A stretch of 64,000 bases of DNA from Brienomyrus brachyistius (GCF_023856365.1 NC_064533.1:32040118-32104117); one strand, 5' to 3'. Positions 11,229 through 24,908 are shown, numbered from the stretch's first letter. Numbers and translations are program-made. Notes: a model not told the origin generated them from the letters alone.

Positions 11229-11915
11229 TTCAGGAAATACTGCCATATGTTTGAACTCAACTTCCAGAGGAAACCCACGTCACATCCAAAAACATTGCAA
11301 CCACCAATGTCAGGAAACTTTATAACTGATAACTGGCATTCTTAAGAGTAGGCCGGATTAGAAAATATTGAATGAGAACGAATGCTATTCTAGAAGACAA
11401 ACAAGACCATGTGCCAAGATCTGATGTCATAACTGATAAAAATATGTCACGTTAGGTACAATGGGATGTGTAACGAGCGAGCGAAAATCAAGTTGAAAAA
11501 ATGTGGCATTATCCTAACAAGTTATTGGACAGTGTCTTCTCAAAGACAATTATTTTGATGTGCTATTACCATTCAATAGGAATTGCTGTATGGCAGTCTG
11601 CTGACATTATCCTACTTGATTAAGGATTTCTAACCAGCACTGGTTAGAAAGGTATTCCAAGGGAGGGCAGGTTTATCCTTTATGATTTAAACTGATGTAC
11701 AATTCCATTCAAAGCCAGAACCACATCTTATTTAAGAGCAAGAACCACAATTGACTTAATACATTTCATGTTTGTGGAAAATACTGTCTGTATACATTCA
11801 AAACTTGCCAAGCCATCCTGGATGTCACCATGACATGCAGCAAGACTTTGACCTGCTTTTTGAATAATTAAAAGAACTCCACAAGATTGACATCCTGGAG
11901 AACACTAGGGCACAC

Positions 11916-11988
11916 TGCCCGAACAGGGACTTGAACCCTGGACCCTCAGATTAAAAGTCTGATGCTCTACCGACTGAGCTACCCAGGC
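11916..11988 (-). tRNA. tRNA-Lys-TTT: tRNA-Lys(TTT), copy 16, consensus
   Basis: Consensus tRNA; type C unit with the CACAC flank shared only with copy 6. Confidence 0.93.
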
Positions 11989-12675
11989 TTCAGGACATAC
12001 TGCCATATGTTTGAACTCAACTTCCAGAGGAAACCCACGTCACATCCAAAAACATTGCAACCACCAATGTCGGGACACTTTATAACTGATAACTGGCATT
12101 CTTAAGACTAGGCCGGATTAGAAAATATTGAATGAGAACGAATGCTATTCTAGAAGACAAACAAGACCATGTGCCAAGATCTGATGTCATAACTGATAAA
12201 AATATGTCACGTTAGGTACAATGGGATGTGTAACGAGCGAGCTAAAATCAAGTTGAAAAAATGTGGCATTATCCTAACAAGTTATTGGACAGTGTCTTCT
12301 CAAAGATAATTATTTTGATGTGCTCTTACCATTCAATAGGAATTGCTGTATGGCAGTATGCTGACATTATCCTACTTGATTAAGGATTTCTAACCAGCAC
12401 TGGTTAGAAAGGTATTCCAAGGGAAGGCAGGTTTATCCTTTACGTTTTAAACTGATGTACAATTCCGTTCAAAGCCAGAACCACATCTTATATAAGTGGA
12501 AGAACCACAATTGGCTTAATACATTTCATGTTTGTGGAAAATACTATCGGTATACATTCAAAACTTGCCAAGCCATCCTGGATGTCACCATGACATGCAG
12601 CAAGACTTTGACCTGCTTGTTGAATAATTAAAAGAACTCCACAAGCTTGACATCATGGAGAACACTAGGGGACGC

Positions 12676-12748
12676 TGCCCGAACAGGGACTTGAACCCTG
12701 GACCCTCAGATTAAAAGTCTGATGCTCTACCGACTGAGCTACCCAGGC
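12676..12748 (-). tRNA. tRNA-Lys-TTT: tRNA-Lys(TTT), copy 17, consensus
   Basis: Consensus tRNA; type A unit. Confidence 0.93.
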
Positions 12749-13435
12749 TTCAGGAAATACTGCCATATGTTTGAACTCAACTTCCAGAAGAAACCCACGT
12801 CACATCCAAAAACATTGCAACACCCAATGTCGGGAAACTTTATAACTGATAACTGGCATTCTTAAGACTAGGCCGGATTAGAAAATATTGAATGAGAACG
12901 AATGCTATTCTAGAAGACAAACAAGACCATGTGCCAAGATCTGATGTCATAACTGATAAAAATATGTCACGTTAGGTACAATGGGATGTCTAACGAGCGA
13001 GCGAAAATCAAGTTGAAAAAATGTGGCATTATCCTAACAAGTTATTGGACAGTTTCTTCTCAAAGACAATTATTTTGATGTGCTATTACCATTCAATAGG
13101 AATTGCTGTATGGCAGTATGCTGACATTATCCTACTTGATTAAGGATTTCTAACCAGCACTGGTTAGAAAGGTATTCCAAGGGAAGTCAGGTTTATCCTT
13201 TACGTTTTAAACTGATGTACAATTCCGTTCAAAGCCAGAACCACATCTTATATAAGTGGAAGAACCACAATTGACTTAATACATTTCATGTTTGTGGAAA
13301 ATACTATCGGTATACATTCAAAACTTGCCAAGGCATCCTGGATGTCACCATGACATGCAGCAAGACTTTGACCTGCTTTTTGAATAATTAAAAGAACTCC
13401 ACAAGATTGACATTCTGGAGATCATTAGGGGACGC

Positions 13436-13508
13436 TGCCCGAACACGGACTTGAACCCTGGACCCTCAGATTAAAAGTCTGATGCTCTACCGACTGAGCT
13501 ACCCAGGC
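13436..13508 (-). tRNA. tRNA-Lys-TTT: tRNA-Lys(TTT), copy 18, C63G
   Basis: Single C63G change; counterpart of copy 9 at offset 6841. Confidence 0.85.
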
Positions 13509-14195
13509 TTCAGGAAATACTGCCATATGTTTGAACTCAACTTCCAGAAGAAACCCACGTCACATCCAAAAACATTGCAACACCCAATGTCGGGAAACTT
13601 TATAACTGATAACTGGCATTCTTAAGACTAGGCCGGATTAGAAAATATTGAATGAGAACGAATGCTATTCTAGAAGACAAACAAGACCATGTGCCAAGAT
13701 CTGATGTCATAACTGATAAAAATATGTCACGTTAGGTACAATGGGATGTGTAACGAGCGAGCGAAAATCAAGTTGAAAAAATGTGGCATTATCCTAACAA
13801 GTTATTGGACAGTTTCTTCTCAAAGACAATTATTTTGATGTGCTATTACCATTCAATAGGAATTGCTGTATGGCAGTATGCTGACATTATCCTACTTGAT
13901 TAAGGATTTCTAACCAGCACTGGTTAGAAAGGTATTCCAAGGGAAGGCAGGTTTATCCTTTACGTTTTAAACTGATGTACAATTCCGTTCAAAGCCAGAA
14001 CCACATCTTATATAAGTGGAAGAACGACAATTGACTTAATACATTTCATGTTTGTGGAAAATACTATCGGTATACATTCAAAACTTGCCAAGCCATCCTG
14101 GATGTCACCATGACATGCAGCAAGACTTTGACCTGCTTTTTGAATAATTAAAAGAACTCCACAAGATTGACATCCTGGAGAACACTAGGGGACGC

Positions 14196-14268
14196 TGCCC
14201 GAACAGGGACTTGAACCCTGGACCCTCAGATTAAAAGTCTGATGCTTTACCGACTGAGTTACCCAGGC
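14196..14268 (-). tRNA. tRNA-Lys-TTT: tRNA-Lys(TTT), copy 19, D-stem variant
   Basis: G10A and G22A as in copy 10, its counterpart 6841 bp away. Likely a pseudogene. Confidence 0.75.
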
Positions 14269-14955
14269 TTCAGAAAATACTGCCATATGTTTGAACTCAA
14301 CTTCCAGAGGAAACCCACGTCACATCCAAAAACATTGCAACCACCAATGTCAGGAAACTTTATAACTGATAACTGGCATTCTTAAGAGTAGGCCGGATTA
14401 GAAAATATTGAATGAGAACGAATGCTATTCTAGAAGACAAACAAGACCATGTGCCAAGATCTGATGTCATAACTGATAAAAATATGTCACGTTAGGTACA
14501 ATGGGATGTGTAACGAGCGAGCTAAAATCAAGTTGAAAAAATGTGGCATTATCCTAACAAGTTATTGGACAGTGTCTTCTCAAAGATAATTATTTTGATG
14601 TGCTCTTACCATTCAATAGGAATTGCTGTATGGCAGTATGCTGACATTATCCTACTTGATTAAGGATTTCTAACCAGCCCTGGTTAGAAAGGTATTCCAA
14701 GGGAAGGCAGGTTTATCCTTTACGTTTTAAACTGATGTACAATTCCGTTCAAAGCCAGAACCACATCTTATATAAGTGGAAGAACCACAATTGACTTAAT
14801 ACATTTCATGTTTGCGGAAAATACTATCGGTATACATTCAAAACTTGCCAAGCCATCCTGGATGTCACCATGACATGCAGCAAGACTTTGACCTGCTTGT
14901 TGAATAATTAAAAGAACTCCACAAGCTTGACATCATGGAGAACACTAGGGGACGC

Positions 14956-15028
14956 TGCCCGAACAGGGACTTGAACCCTGGACCCTCAGATTAAAAGTCT
15001 GATGCTCTACCGACTGAGCTACCCAGGC
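14956..15028 (-). tRNA. tRNA-Lys-TTT: tRNA-Lys(TTT), copy 20, consensus
   Basis: Consensus tRNA. The unit shares CCAGCCCTGG and TTTGCGG with copy 11 but keeps U33. Confidence 0.93.
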
Positions 15029-15715
15029 TTCAGGAAATACTGCCATATGTTTGAACTCAACTTCCAGAAGAAACCCACGTCACATCCAAAAACATTGCAA
15101 CACCCAATGTCGGGAAACTTTATAACTGATAACTGGCATTCTTAAGACTAGGCCGGATTAGAAAATATTGAATGAGAACGAATGCTATTCTAGAAGACAA
15201 ACAAGACCATGTGCCAAGATCTGATGTCATAACTGATAAAAATATGTCACGTTAGGTACAATGGGATGTCTAACGAGCGAGCGAAAATCAAGTTGAAAAA
15301 ATGTGGCATTATCCTAACAAGTTATTGGACAGTTTCTTCTCAAAGACAATTATTTTGATGTGCTATTACCATTCAATAGGAATTGCTGTATGGCAGTATG
15401 CTGACATTATCCTACTTGATTAAGGATTTCTAACCAGCACTGGTTAGAAAGGTATTCCAAGGGAAGTCAGGTTTATCCTTTACGTTTTAAACTGATGTAC
15501 AATTCCGTTCAAAGCCAGAACCACATCTTATATAAGTGGAAGAACCACAATTGACTTAATACATTTCATGTTTGTGGAAAATACTATCGGTATACATTCA
15601 AAACTTGCCAAGGCATCCTGGATGTCACCATGACATGCAGCAAGACTTTGACCTGCTTTTTGAATAATTAAAAGAACTCCACAAGCTTGACATCATGGAG
15701 AACACTAGGGGACGC

Positions 15716-15788
15716 TGCCCGAACAGGGACTTGAACCCTGGACCCTCAGATTAAAAGTCTGATGCTCTACCGACTGAGCTACCCAGGC
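15716..15788 (-). tRNA. tRNA-Lys-TTT: tRNA-Lys(TTT), copy 21, consensus in a mosaic unit
   Basis: Consensus tRNA; type B spacer followed by a type A trailer and a type A 5' flank. Confidence 0.93.
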
Positions 15789-16475
15789 TTCAGGAAATAC
15801 TGCCATATGTTTGAACTCAACTTCCAGAAGAAACCCACGTCACATCCAAAAACATTGCAACACCCAATGTCGGGAAACTTTATAACTGATAACTGGCATT
15901 CTTAAGACTAGGCCGGATTAGAAAATATTGAATGAGAACGAATGCTATTCTAGAAGACAAACAAGACCATGTGCCAAGATCTGATGTCATAACTGATAAA
16001 AATATGTCACGTTAGGTACAATGGGATGTCTAACGAGCGAGCGAAAATCAAGTTGAAAAAATGTGGCATTATCCTAACAAGTTATTGGACAGTTTCTTCT
16101 CAAAGACAATTATTTTGATGTGCTATTACCATTCAATAGGAATTGCTGTATGGCAGTATGCTGACATTATCCTACTTGATTAAGGATTTCTAACCAGCAC
16201 TGGTTAGAAAGGTATTCCAAGGGAAGTCAGGTTTATCCTTTACGTTTTAAACTGATGTACAATTCCGTTCAAAGCCAGAACCACATCTTATATAAGTGGA
16301 AGAACCACAATTGACTTAATACATTTCATGTTTGTGGAAAATACTATCGGTATACATTCAAAACTTGCCAAGGCATCCTGGATGTCACCATGACATGCAG
16401 CAAGACTTTGACCTGCTTTTTGAATAATTAAAAGAACTCCACAAGATTGACATTCTGGAGAACATTAGGGGACGC

Positions 16476-16548
16476 TGCCCGAACACGGACTTGAACCCTG
16501 GACCCTCAGATTAAAAGTCTGTTGCTCTACCGACTGAGCTACCCAGGT
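16476..16548 (-). tRNA. tRNA-Lys-TTT: tRNA-Lys(TTT), copy 22, three changes
   Basis: G1A, C63G and a private T27A that breaks the top anticodon-stem pair 27:43. Confidence 0.75.
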
Positions 16549-17235
16549 TTCAGGAAATACTGCCATATGTTTGAACTCAACTTCCAGAGGAAACCCACGT
16601 CACATCCAAAAACATTGCAACCACCAATGTCAGGAAACTTTATAACTGATAACTGGCATTCTTAAGAGTAGGCCGGATTAGAAAATATTGAATGAGAACG
16701 AATGCTATTCTAGAAGACAAACAAGACCATGTGCCAAGATCTGATGTCATAACTGATAAAAATATGTCACGTTAGGTACAATGGGATGTGTAACGAGCGA
16801 GCGAAAATCAAGTTGAAAAAATGTGGCATTATCCTAACAAGTTATTGGACAGTGTCTTCTCAAAGATAATTATTTTGATGTGCTCTTACCATTCAATAGG
16901 AATTGCTGTATGGCAGTATGCTGACATTATCCTACTTGATTAAGGATTTCTAACCAGCACTGGTTAGAAAGGTATTCCAAGGGAAGGCAGGTTTATCCTT
17001 TACGTTTTAAACTGATGTACAATTCCGTTCAAAGCCAGAACCACATCTTATATAAGTGGAAGAACCACAATTAGCTTAATACATTTCATGTTTGTGGAAA
17101 ATACTATCGGTATACATTCAAAACTTGCCAAGCCATCCTGGATGTCACCATGACATGCAGCAAGACTTTGACCTGCTTGTTGAATAATTAAAAGAACTCC
17201 ACAAGCTTGACATCATGGAGAACACTAGGGGACGC

Positions 17236-17308
17236 TGCCCGAACAGGGACTTGAACCCTGGACCCTCAGATTAAAAGTCTGATGCTCTACCGACTGAGCT
17301 ACCCAGGC
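17236..17308 (-). tRNA. tRNA-Lys-TTT: tRNA-Lys(TTT), copy 23, consensus
   Basis: Consensus tRNA; type A unit whose 5' flank turns to type B (CCACCAATGTCAGG). Confidence 0.93.
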
Positions 17309-17995
17309 TTCAGGAAATACTGCCATATGTTTGAACTCAACTTCCAGAAGAAACCCACGTCACATCCAAAAACATTGCAACCACCAATGTCAGGAAACTT
17401 TATAACTGATAACTGGCATTCTTAAGAGTAGGCCGGATTAGAAAATATTGAATGAGAACGAATGCTATTCTAGAAGACAAACAAGACCATGTGCCAAGAT
17501 CTGATGTCATAACTGATAAAAATATGTCACGTTAGGTACAATGGGATGTGTAACGAGCGAGCGAAAATCAAGTTGAAAAAATGTGGCATTATCCTAACAA
17601 GTTATTGGACAGTTTCTTCTCAAAGACAATTATTTTGATGTGCTATTACCATTCAATAGGAATTGCTGTATGGCAGTATGCTGACATTATCCTACTTGAT
17701 TAAGGATTTCTAACCAGCACTGGTTAGAAAGGTATTCCAAGGGAAGGCAGGTTTATCCTTTACGTTTTAAACTGATGTACAATTCCGTTCAAAGCCAGAA
17801 CCACATCTTATATAAGTGGAAGAACCACAATTGACTTAATACATTTCATGTTTGTGGAAAATACTATCGGTATACATTCAAAACTTGCCAAGCCATCCTG
17901 GATGTCACCATGACATGCAGCAAGACTTTGACCTGCTTTTTGAATAATTAAAAGAACTCCACAAGATTGACATCCTGGAGAACACTAGGGGACGC

Positions 17996-18068
17996 TGCCC
18001 GAACAGGGACTTGAACCCTGGACCCTCAGATTAAAAGTCTGATGCTCTACCGACTGAGCTACCCAGGC
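17996..18068 (-). tRNA. tRNA-Lys-TTT: tRNA-Lys(TTT), copy 24, consensus
   Basis: Consensus tRNA; type D unit. Confidence 0.93.
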
Positions 18069-18755
18069 TTCAGGAAATACTGCCATATGTTTGAACTCAA
18101 CTTCCAGAGGAAACCCACGTCACATCCAAAAACATTGCAACCACCAATGTCGGGACACTTTATAACTGATAACTGGCATTCTTAAGACTAGGCCGGATTA
18201 GAAAATATTGAATGAGAATGAATGCTATTCTAGAAGACAAACAAGACCATGTGCCAAGATCTGATGTCATAACTGATAAAAATATGTCACGTTAGGAACA
18301 ATGGGATGTGTAACGAGCGAGCTAAAATCAAGTTGAAAAAATGTGGCATTATCCTAACAAGTTATTGGATAGTGTCTTCTCAAAGATAATTATTTTGATG
18401 TGCTCTTACCATTCAATAGGAATTGCTGTATGGCAGTATGCTGACATTATCCTACTTGATTAAGGATTTCTAACCAGCACTGGTTAGAAAGGTATTCCAA
18501 GGGAAGGCAGGTTTATCCTTTACGTTTTAAACTGATGTACAATTCCGTTCAAAGCCAGAACCACATCTTATATAAGTGGAAGAACCACAATTGACTTAAT
18601 ACATTTCATGTTTGTGGAAAATACTATCGGTATACATTCAAAACTTGCCAAGCCATCCTGGATGTCACCATGACATTCAGCAAGACTTTGACCTGCTTGT
18701 TGAATAATTAAAAGAACTCCACAAGCTTGACATCATGGAGAACACTAGGGGACGC

Positions 18756-18828
18756 TGCCCGAACAGGGACTTGAACCCTGGACCCTCAGATTAAAAGTCT
18801 GATGCTCTACCGACTGAGCTACCCAGGC
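18756..18828 (-). tRNA. tRNA-Lys-TTT: tRNA-Lys(TTT), copy 25, consensus
   Basis: Consensus tRNA; type A unit with GTTAGGAACA and TTATTGGATAG, also seen in the units of copies 28 and 47. Confidence 0.93.
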
Positions 18829-19515
18829 TTCAGGAAATACTGCCATATGTTTGAACTCAACTTCCAGAAGAAACCCACGTCACATCCAAAAACATTGCAA
18901 CACCCAATGTCGGGAAACTTTATAACTGATAACTGGCATTCTTAAGACTAGGCCGGATTAGAAAATATTGAATGAGAACGAATGCTATTCTAGAAGACAA
19001 ACAAGACCATGTGCCAAGATCTGATGTCATAACTGATAAAAATATGTCACATTAGGTACAATGGGATGTGTAACGAGCGAGCTAAAATCAAGTTGAAAAA
19101 ATGTGGCATTATCCTAACAAGTTATTGGACAGTTTCTTCTCAAAGACAATTATTTTGATGTGCTATTACCATTCAATAGGAATTGCTGTATGGCAGTATG
19201 CTGACATTATCCTACTTGATTAAGGATTTCTAACCAGCACTGGTTAGAAAGGTATTCCAAGGGAAGGCAGGTTTATCCTTTACGTTTTAAACTGATGTAC
19301 AATTCCGTTCAAAGCCAGAACCACATCTTATATAAGTGGAAGAACGACAATTGACTTAATACATTTCATGTTTGTGGAAAATACTATCGGTATACATTCA
19401 AAACTTGCCAAGCCATCCTGGATGTCACCATGACATGCAGCAAGACTTTGACCTGCTTTTTGAATAATTAAAAGAACTCCACAAGATTGACATCCTGGAG
19501 AACACTAGGGGACAC

Positions 19516-19588
19516 TGCCCGAACAGGGACTTGAACCCTGGACCCTCAGATTAAAAGTCTGATGCTCTACCAACTGAGCTACCCAGGC
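19516..19588 (-). tRNA. tRNA-Lys-TTT: tRNA-Lys(TTT), copy 26, C17T
   Basis: Only D-loop C17T differs, which is likely tolerated. Confidence 0.9.
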
Positions 19589-20275
19589 TTCAGGAAATAC
19601 TGCCATATGTTTGAACTCAACTTCCAGAAGAAACCCACGTCACATCCAAAAACATTGCAACACCCAATGTCGGGAAACTTTATAACTGATAACTGGCATT
19701 CTTAAGACTTGGCCGGATTAGAAAATATTGAATGAGAACGAATGCTATTCTAGAAGACAAACAAGACCATGTGCCAAGATCTGATGTCATAACTGATAAA
19801 AATATGTCACATTAGGTACAATGGGATGTGTAACGAGCGAGCGAAAATCAAGTTGAAAAAATGTGGCATTATCCTAACAAGTTATTGGACAGTTTCTTCT
19901 CAAAGACAATTATTTTGATGTGCTATTACCATTCAATAGGAATTGCTGTATGGCAGTATGCTGACATTATCCTACTTGATTAAGGATTTCTAACCAGCAC
20001 TGGTTAGAAAGGTATTCCAAGGGAAGGCAGGTTTATCCTTTACGTTTTAAACTGATGTACAATTCCGTTCAAAGCCAGAACCACATCTTATATAAGTGGA
20101 AGAACGACAATTGACTTAATACATTTCATGTTTGTGGAAAATACTATCGGTATACATTCAAAACTTGCCAAGCCATCCTGGATGTCACCATGACATGCAG
20201 CAAGACTTTGACCTGCTTTTTGAATAATTAAAAGAACTCCACAAGATTGACATCCTGGAGAACACTAGGGGACGC

Positions 20276-20348
20276 TGCCCGAACAGGGACTTGAACCCTG
20301 GACCCTCAGATTAAAAGTCTGATGCTCTACCGACTGAGCTACCCAGGC
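20276..20348 (-). tRNA. tRNA-Lys-TTT: tRNA-Lys(TTT), copy 27, consensus
   Basis: Consensus tRNA; type D unit with a private GCACAGACC in the 5' flank. Confidence 0.93.
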
Positions 20349-21035
20349 TTCAGGAAATACTGCCATATGTTTGAACTCAACTTCCAGAGGAAACCCACGT
20401 CACATCCAAAAACATTGCACAGACCAATGTCAGGAAACTTTATAACTGATAACTGGCATTCTTAAGAGTAGGCCGGATTAGAAAATATTGAATGAGAATG
20501 AATGCTATTCTAGAAGACAAACAAGACCATGTGCCAAGATCTGATGTCATAACTGATAAAAATATGTCACGTTAGGAACAATGGGATGTGTAACGAGCGA
20601 GCTAAAATCAAGTTGAAAAAATGTGGCATTATCCTAACAAGTTATTGGATAGTGTCTTCTCAAAGATAATTATTTTGATGTGCTCTTACCATTCAATAGG
20701 AATTGCTGTATGGCAGTATGCTGACATTATCCTACTTGATTAAGGATTTCTAACCAGCACTGGTTAGAAAGGTATTCCAAGGGAAGGCAGGTTTATCCTT
20801 TACGTTTTAAACTGATGTACAATTCCGTTCAAAGCCAGAACCACATCTTATATAAGTGGAAGAACCACAATTGACTTAATACATTTCATGTTTGTGGAAA
20901 ATACTATCGGTATACATTCAAAACTTGCCAAGCCATCCTGGATGTCACCATGACATTCAGCAAGACTTTGACCTGCTTGTTGAATAATTAAAAGAACTCC
21001 ACAAGCTTGACATCATGGAGAACACTAGGGGACGC

Positions 21036-21108
21036 TGCCCGAACAGGGACTTGAACCCTGGACCCTCAGATTAAAAGTCTGATGCTCTACCGACTGAGCT
21101 ACCCAGGC
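21036..21108 (-). tRNA. tRNA-Lys-TTT: tRNA-Lys(TTT), copy 28, consensus
   Basis: Consensus tRNA; type A unit matching copy 25 at 2280 bp. Confidence 0.93.
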
Positions 21109-21795
21109 TTCAGGAAATACTGCCATATGTTTGAACTCAACTTCCAGAAGAAACCCACGTCACATCCAAAAACATTGCAACACCCAATGTCGGGAAACTT
21201 TATAACTGATAACTGGCATTCTTAAGACTAGGCCGGATTAGAAAATATTGAATGAGAACGAATGCTATTCTAGAAGACAAACAAGACCATGTGCCAAGAT
21301 CTGATGTCATAACTGATAAAAATATGTCACATTAGGTACAATGGGATGTGTAACGAGCGAGCGAAAATCAAGTTGAAAAAATGTGGCATTATCCTAACAA
21401 GTTATTGGACAGTTTCTTCTCAAAGACAATTATTTTGATGTGCTATTACCATTCAATAGGAATTGCTGTATGGCAGTATGCTGACATTATCCTACTTGAT
21501 TAAGGATTTCTAACCAGCACTGGTTAGAAAGGTATTCCAAGGGAAGGCAGGTTTATCCTTTACGTTTTAAACTGATGTACAATTCCGTTCAAAGCCAGAA
21601 CCACATCTTATATAAGTGGAAGAACGACAATTGACTTAATACATTTCATGTTTGTGGAAAATACTATCGGTATACATTCAAAACTTGCCAAGCCATCCTG
21701 GATGTCACCATGACATGCAGCAAGACTTTGACCTGCTTTTTGAATAATTAAAAGAACTCCACAAGATTGAAATCCTGGAGAACACTAGGGGACGC

Positions 21796-21868
21796 TGCCC
21801 GAACAGGGACTTGAACCCTGGACCCTCAGATTAAAAGTCTGATGCTCTACCTACTGAGCTACCCAGGC
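21796..21868 (-). tRNA. tRNA-Lys-TTT: tRNA-Lys(TTT), copy 29, C17A
   Basis: Only D-loop C17A differs; trailer ATTGAAATCCTGG. Pairs with copy 34. Confidence 0.9.
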
Positions 21869-22555
21869 TTCAGGAAATACTGCCATATGTTTGAACTCAA
21901 CTTCCAGAGGAAACCAACGTCACATCCAAAAACATTGCAACCACCAATGTCGGGACACTTTATAACTGATAACTGGCATTCTTAAGACTGGGCCGGATTA
22001 GAAAATATTGAATGAGAACGAATGCTATTCTAGAAGACAAACAAGACCATGTGCCAAGATCTGATGTCATAACTGATAAAAATATGTCACGTTAGGTACA
22101 ATGGGATGTGTAACGAGCGAGCGAAAATCAAGTTGAAAAAATGTGGCATTATCCTAACAAGTTATTGGACAGTGTCTTCTCAAAGACAATTATTTTGATG
22201 TGCTATTACCATTCAATAGGAATTGCTGTATGGCAGTCTGCTGACATTATCCTACTTGATTAAGGATTTCTAACCAGCACTGGTTAGAAAGGTATTCCAA
22301 GGGAGGGCAGGTTTATCCTTTATGATTTAAACTGATGTACAATTCCATTCAAAGCCAGAACCACATCTTATTTAAGAGCAAGAACCACAATTGACTTAAT
22401 ACATTTCATGTTTGTGGAAAATACTGTCTGTATACATTCAAAACTTGCCAAGCCATCCTGGATGTCACCATGACATGCAGCAAGACTTTGACCTGCTTTT
22501 TGAATAATTAAAAGAACTCCACAAGATTGACATCCTGGAGAACACTAGGGGACAC

Positions 22556-22628
22556 TGCCCGAACAGGGACTTGAACCCTGGACCCTCAGATTAAAAGTCT
22601 GATGCTCTACCAACTGAGCTACCCAGGC
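22556..22628 (-). tRNA. tRNA-Lys-TTT: tRNA-Lys(TTT), copy 30, C17T
   Basis: Type C unit with C17T. Pairs with copy 35. Confidence 0.9.
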
Positions 22629-23315
22629 TTCAGGAAATACTGCCATATGTTTGAACTCAACTTCCAGAAGAAACCCACGTCACATCCAAAAACATTGCAA
22701 CACCCAATGTCGGGAAACTTTATAACTGATAACTGGCATTCTTAAGACTAGGCCGGATTAGAAAATATTGAATGAGAACGAATGCTATTCTAGAAGACAA
22801 ACAAGACCATGTGCCAAGATCTGATGTCATAACTGATAAAAATATGTCACATTAGGTACAATGGGATGTGTAACGAGCGAGCGAAAATCAAGTTGAAAAA
22901 ATGTGGCATTATCCTAACAAGTTATTGGACAGTTTCTTCTCAAAGACAATTATTTTGATGTGCTATTACCATTCAATAGGAATTGCTGTATGGCAGTATG
23001 CTGACATTATCCTACTTGATTAAGGATTTCTAACCAGCACTGGTTAGAAAGGTATTCCAAGGGAAGGCAGGTTTATCCTTTACGTTTTAAACTGATGTAC
23101 AATTCCGTTCAAAGCCAGAACCACATCTTATATAAGTGGAAGAACGACAATTGACTTAATACATTTCATGTTTGTGGAAAATACTATCGGTATACATTCA
23201 AAACTTGCCAAGCCATCCTGGATGTCACCATGACATGCAGCAAGACTTTGACCTGCTTTTTGAATAATTAAAAGAACTCCACAAGATTGACATCCTGGAG
23301 AACACTAGGGGACGC

Positions 23316-23388
23316 TGCCCGAACAGGGACTTGAACCCTGGACCCTCAGATTAAAAGTCTGATGCTCTACCGACTGAGCTACCCAGGC
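23316..23388 (-). tRNA. tRNA-Lys-TTT: tRNA-Lys(TTT), copy 31, consensus
   Basis: Consensus tRNA; type D unit with the ATTAGGTACA spacer mark. Confidence 0.93.
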
Positions 23389-24075
23389 TTCAGGAAATAC
23401 TGCCATATGTTTGAACTCAACTTCCAGAGGAAACCAACGTCACATCCAAAAACATTGCAACCACCAATGTCGGGACACTTTATAACTGATAACTGGCATT
23501 CTTAAGACTGGGCCGGATTAGAAAATATTGAATGAGAACGAATGCTATTCTAGAAGACAAACAAGACCATGTGCCAAGATCTGATGTCATAACTGATAAA
23601 AATATGTCACGTTAGGTACAATGGGATGTGTAACGAGCGAGCGAAAATCAAGTTGAAAAAATGTGGCATTATCCTAACAAGTTATTGGACAGTGTCTTCT
23701 CAAAGACAATTATTTTGATGTGCTATTACCATTCAATAGGAATTGCTGTATGGCAGTCTGCTGACATTATCCTACTTGATTAAGGATTTCTAACCAGCAC
23801 TGGTTAGAAAGGTATTCCAAGGGAGGGCAGGTTTATCCTTTATGATTTAAACTGATGTACAATTCCATTCAAAGCCAGAACCACATCTTATTTAAGAGCA
23901 AGAACCACAATTGACTTAATACATTTCATGTTTGTGGAAAATACTGTCTGTATACATTCAAAACTTGCCAAGCCATCCTGGATGTCACCATGACATGCAG
24001 CAAGACTTTGACCTGCTTTTTGAATAATTAAAAGAACTCCACAAGATTGACATCCTGGAGAACACTAGGGGACAC

Positions 24076-24148
24076 TGCCCGAACAGGGACTTGAACCCTG
24101 GACCCTCAGATTAAAAGTCTGATGCTCTACCGACTGAGCTACCCAGGC
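24076..24148 (-). tRNA. tRNA-Lys-TTT: tRNA-Lys(TTT), copy 32, consensus
   Basis: Consensus tRNA; type C unit. Confidence 0.93.
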
Positions 24149-24835
24149 TTCAGGACATACTGCCATATGTTTGAACTCAACTTCCAGAGGAAACCCACGT
24201 CACATCCAAAAACATTGCAACCACCAATGTCGGGACACTTTATAACTGATAACTGGCATTCTTAAGACTAGGCCGGATTAGAAAATATTGAATGAGAACG
24301 AATGCTATTCTAGAAGACAAACAAGACCATGTGCCAAGATCTGATGTCATAACTGATAAAAATATGTCACGTTAGGTACAATGGGATGTGTAACGAGCGA
24401 GCTAAAATCAAGTTGAAAAAATGTGGCATTATCCTAACAAGTTATTGGACAGTGTCTTCTCAAAGATAATTATTTTGATGTGCTCTTACCATTCAATAGG
24501 AATTGCTGTATGGCAGTATGCTGACATTATCCTACTTGATTAAGGATTTCTAACCAGCACTGGTTAGAAAGGTATTCCAAGGGAAGGCAGGTTTATCCTT
24601 TACGTTTTAAACTGATGTACAATTCCGTTCAAAGCCAGAACCACATCTTATATAAGTGGAAGAACCACAATTGACTTAATACATTTCATGTTTGTGGAAA
24701 ATACTATCGGTATACATTCAAAACTTGCCAAGCCATCCTGGATGTCACCATGACATTCAGCAAGACTTTGACCTGCTTGTTGAATAATTAAAAGAACTCC
24801 ACAAGCTTGACATCATGGAGAACACTAGGGGACGC

Positions 24836-24908
24836 TGCCCGAACAGGGACTTGAACCCTGGACCCTCAGATTAAAAGTCTGATGCTCTACCGACTGAGCT
24901 ACCCAGGC
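24836..24908 (-). tRNA. tRNA-Lys-TTT: tRNA-Lys(TTT), copy 33, consensus
   Basis: Consensus tRNA; type A unit with GACATTCAG as in copies 25 and 28. Confidence 0.93.

Larger units (their letters stand above)
6083..15821 (-). repeat. ~9-unit segment duplicated (offset 6841)
   Basis: Copies 9-12 (about 6083-8980) and 18-21 (about 12,924-15,821) share private markers in the same order at a constant offset of 6841 bp. These are GGGATGTCT plus GGCATCCTGG with C63G, then the G10A/G22A tRNA with AGAACGACAA, then a CCAGCCCTGG and TTTGCGG unit, then a B-to-A mosaic. The two blocks differ by single changes such as U33A in copy 11 only. Confidence 0.8.
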
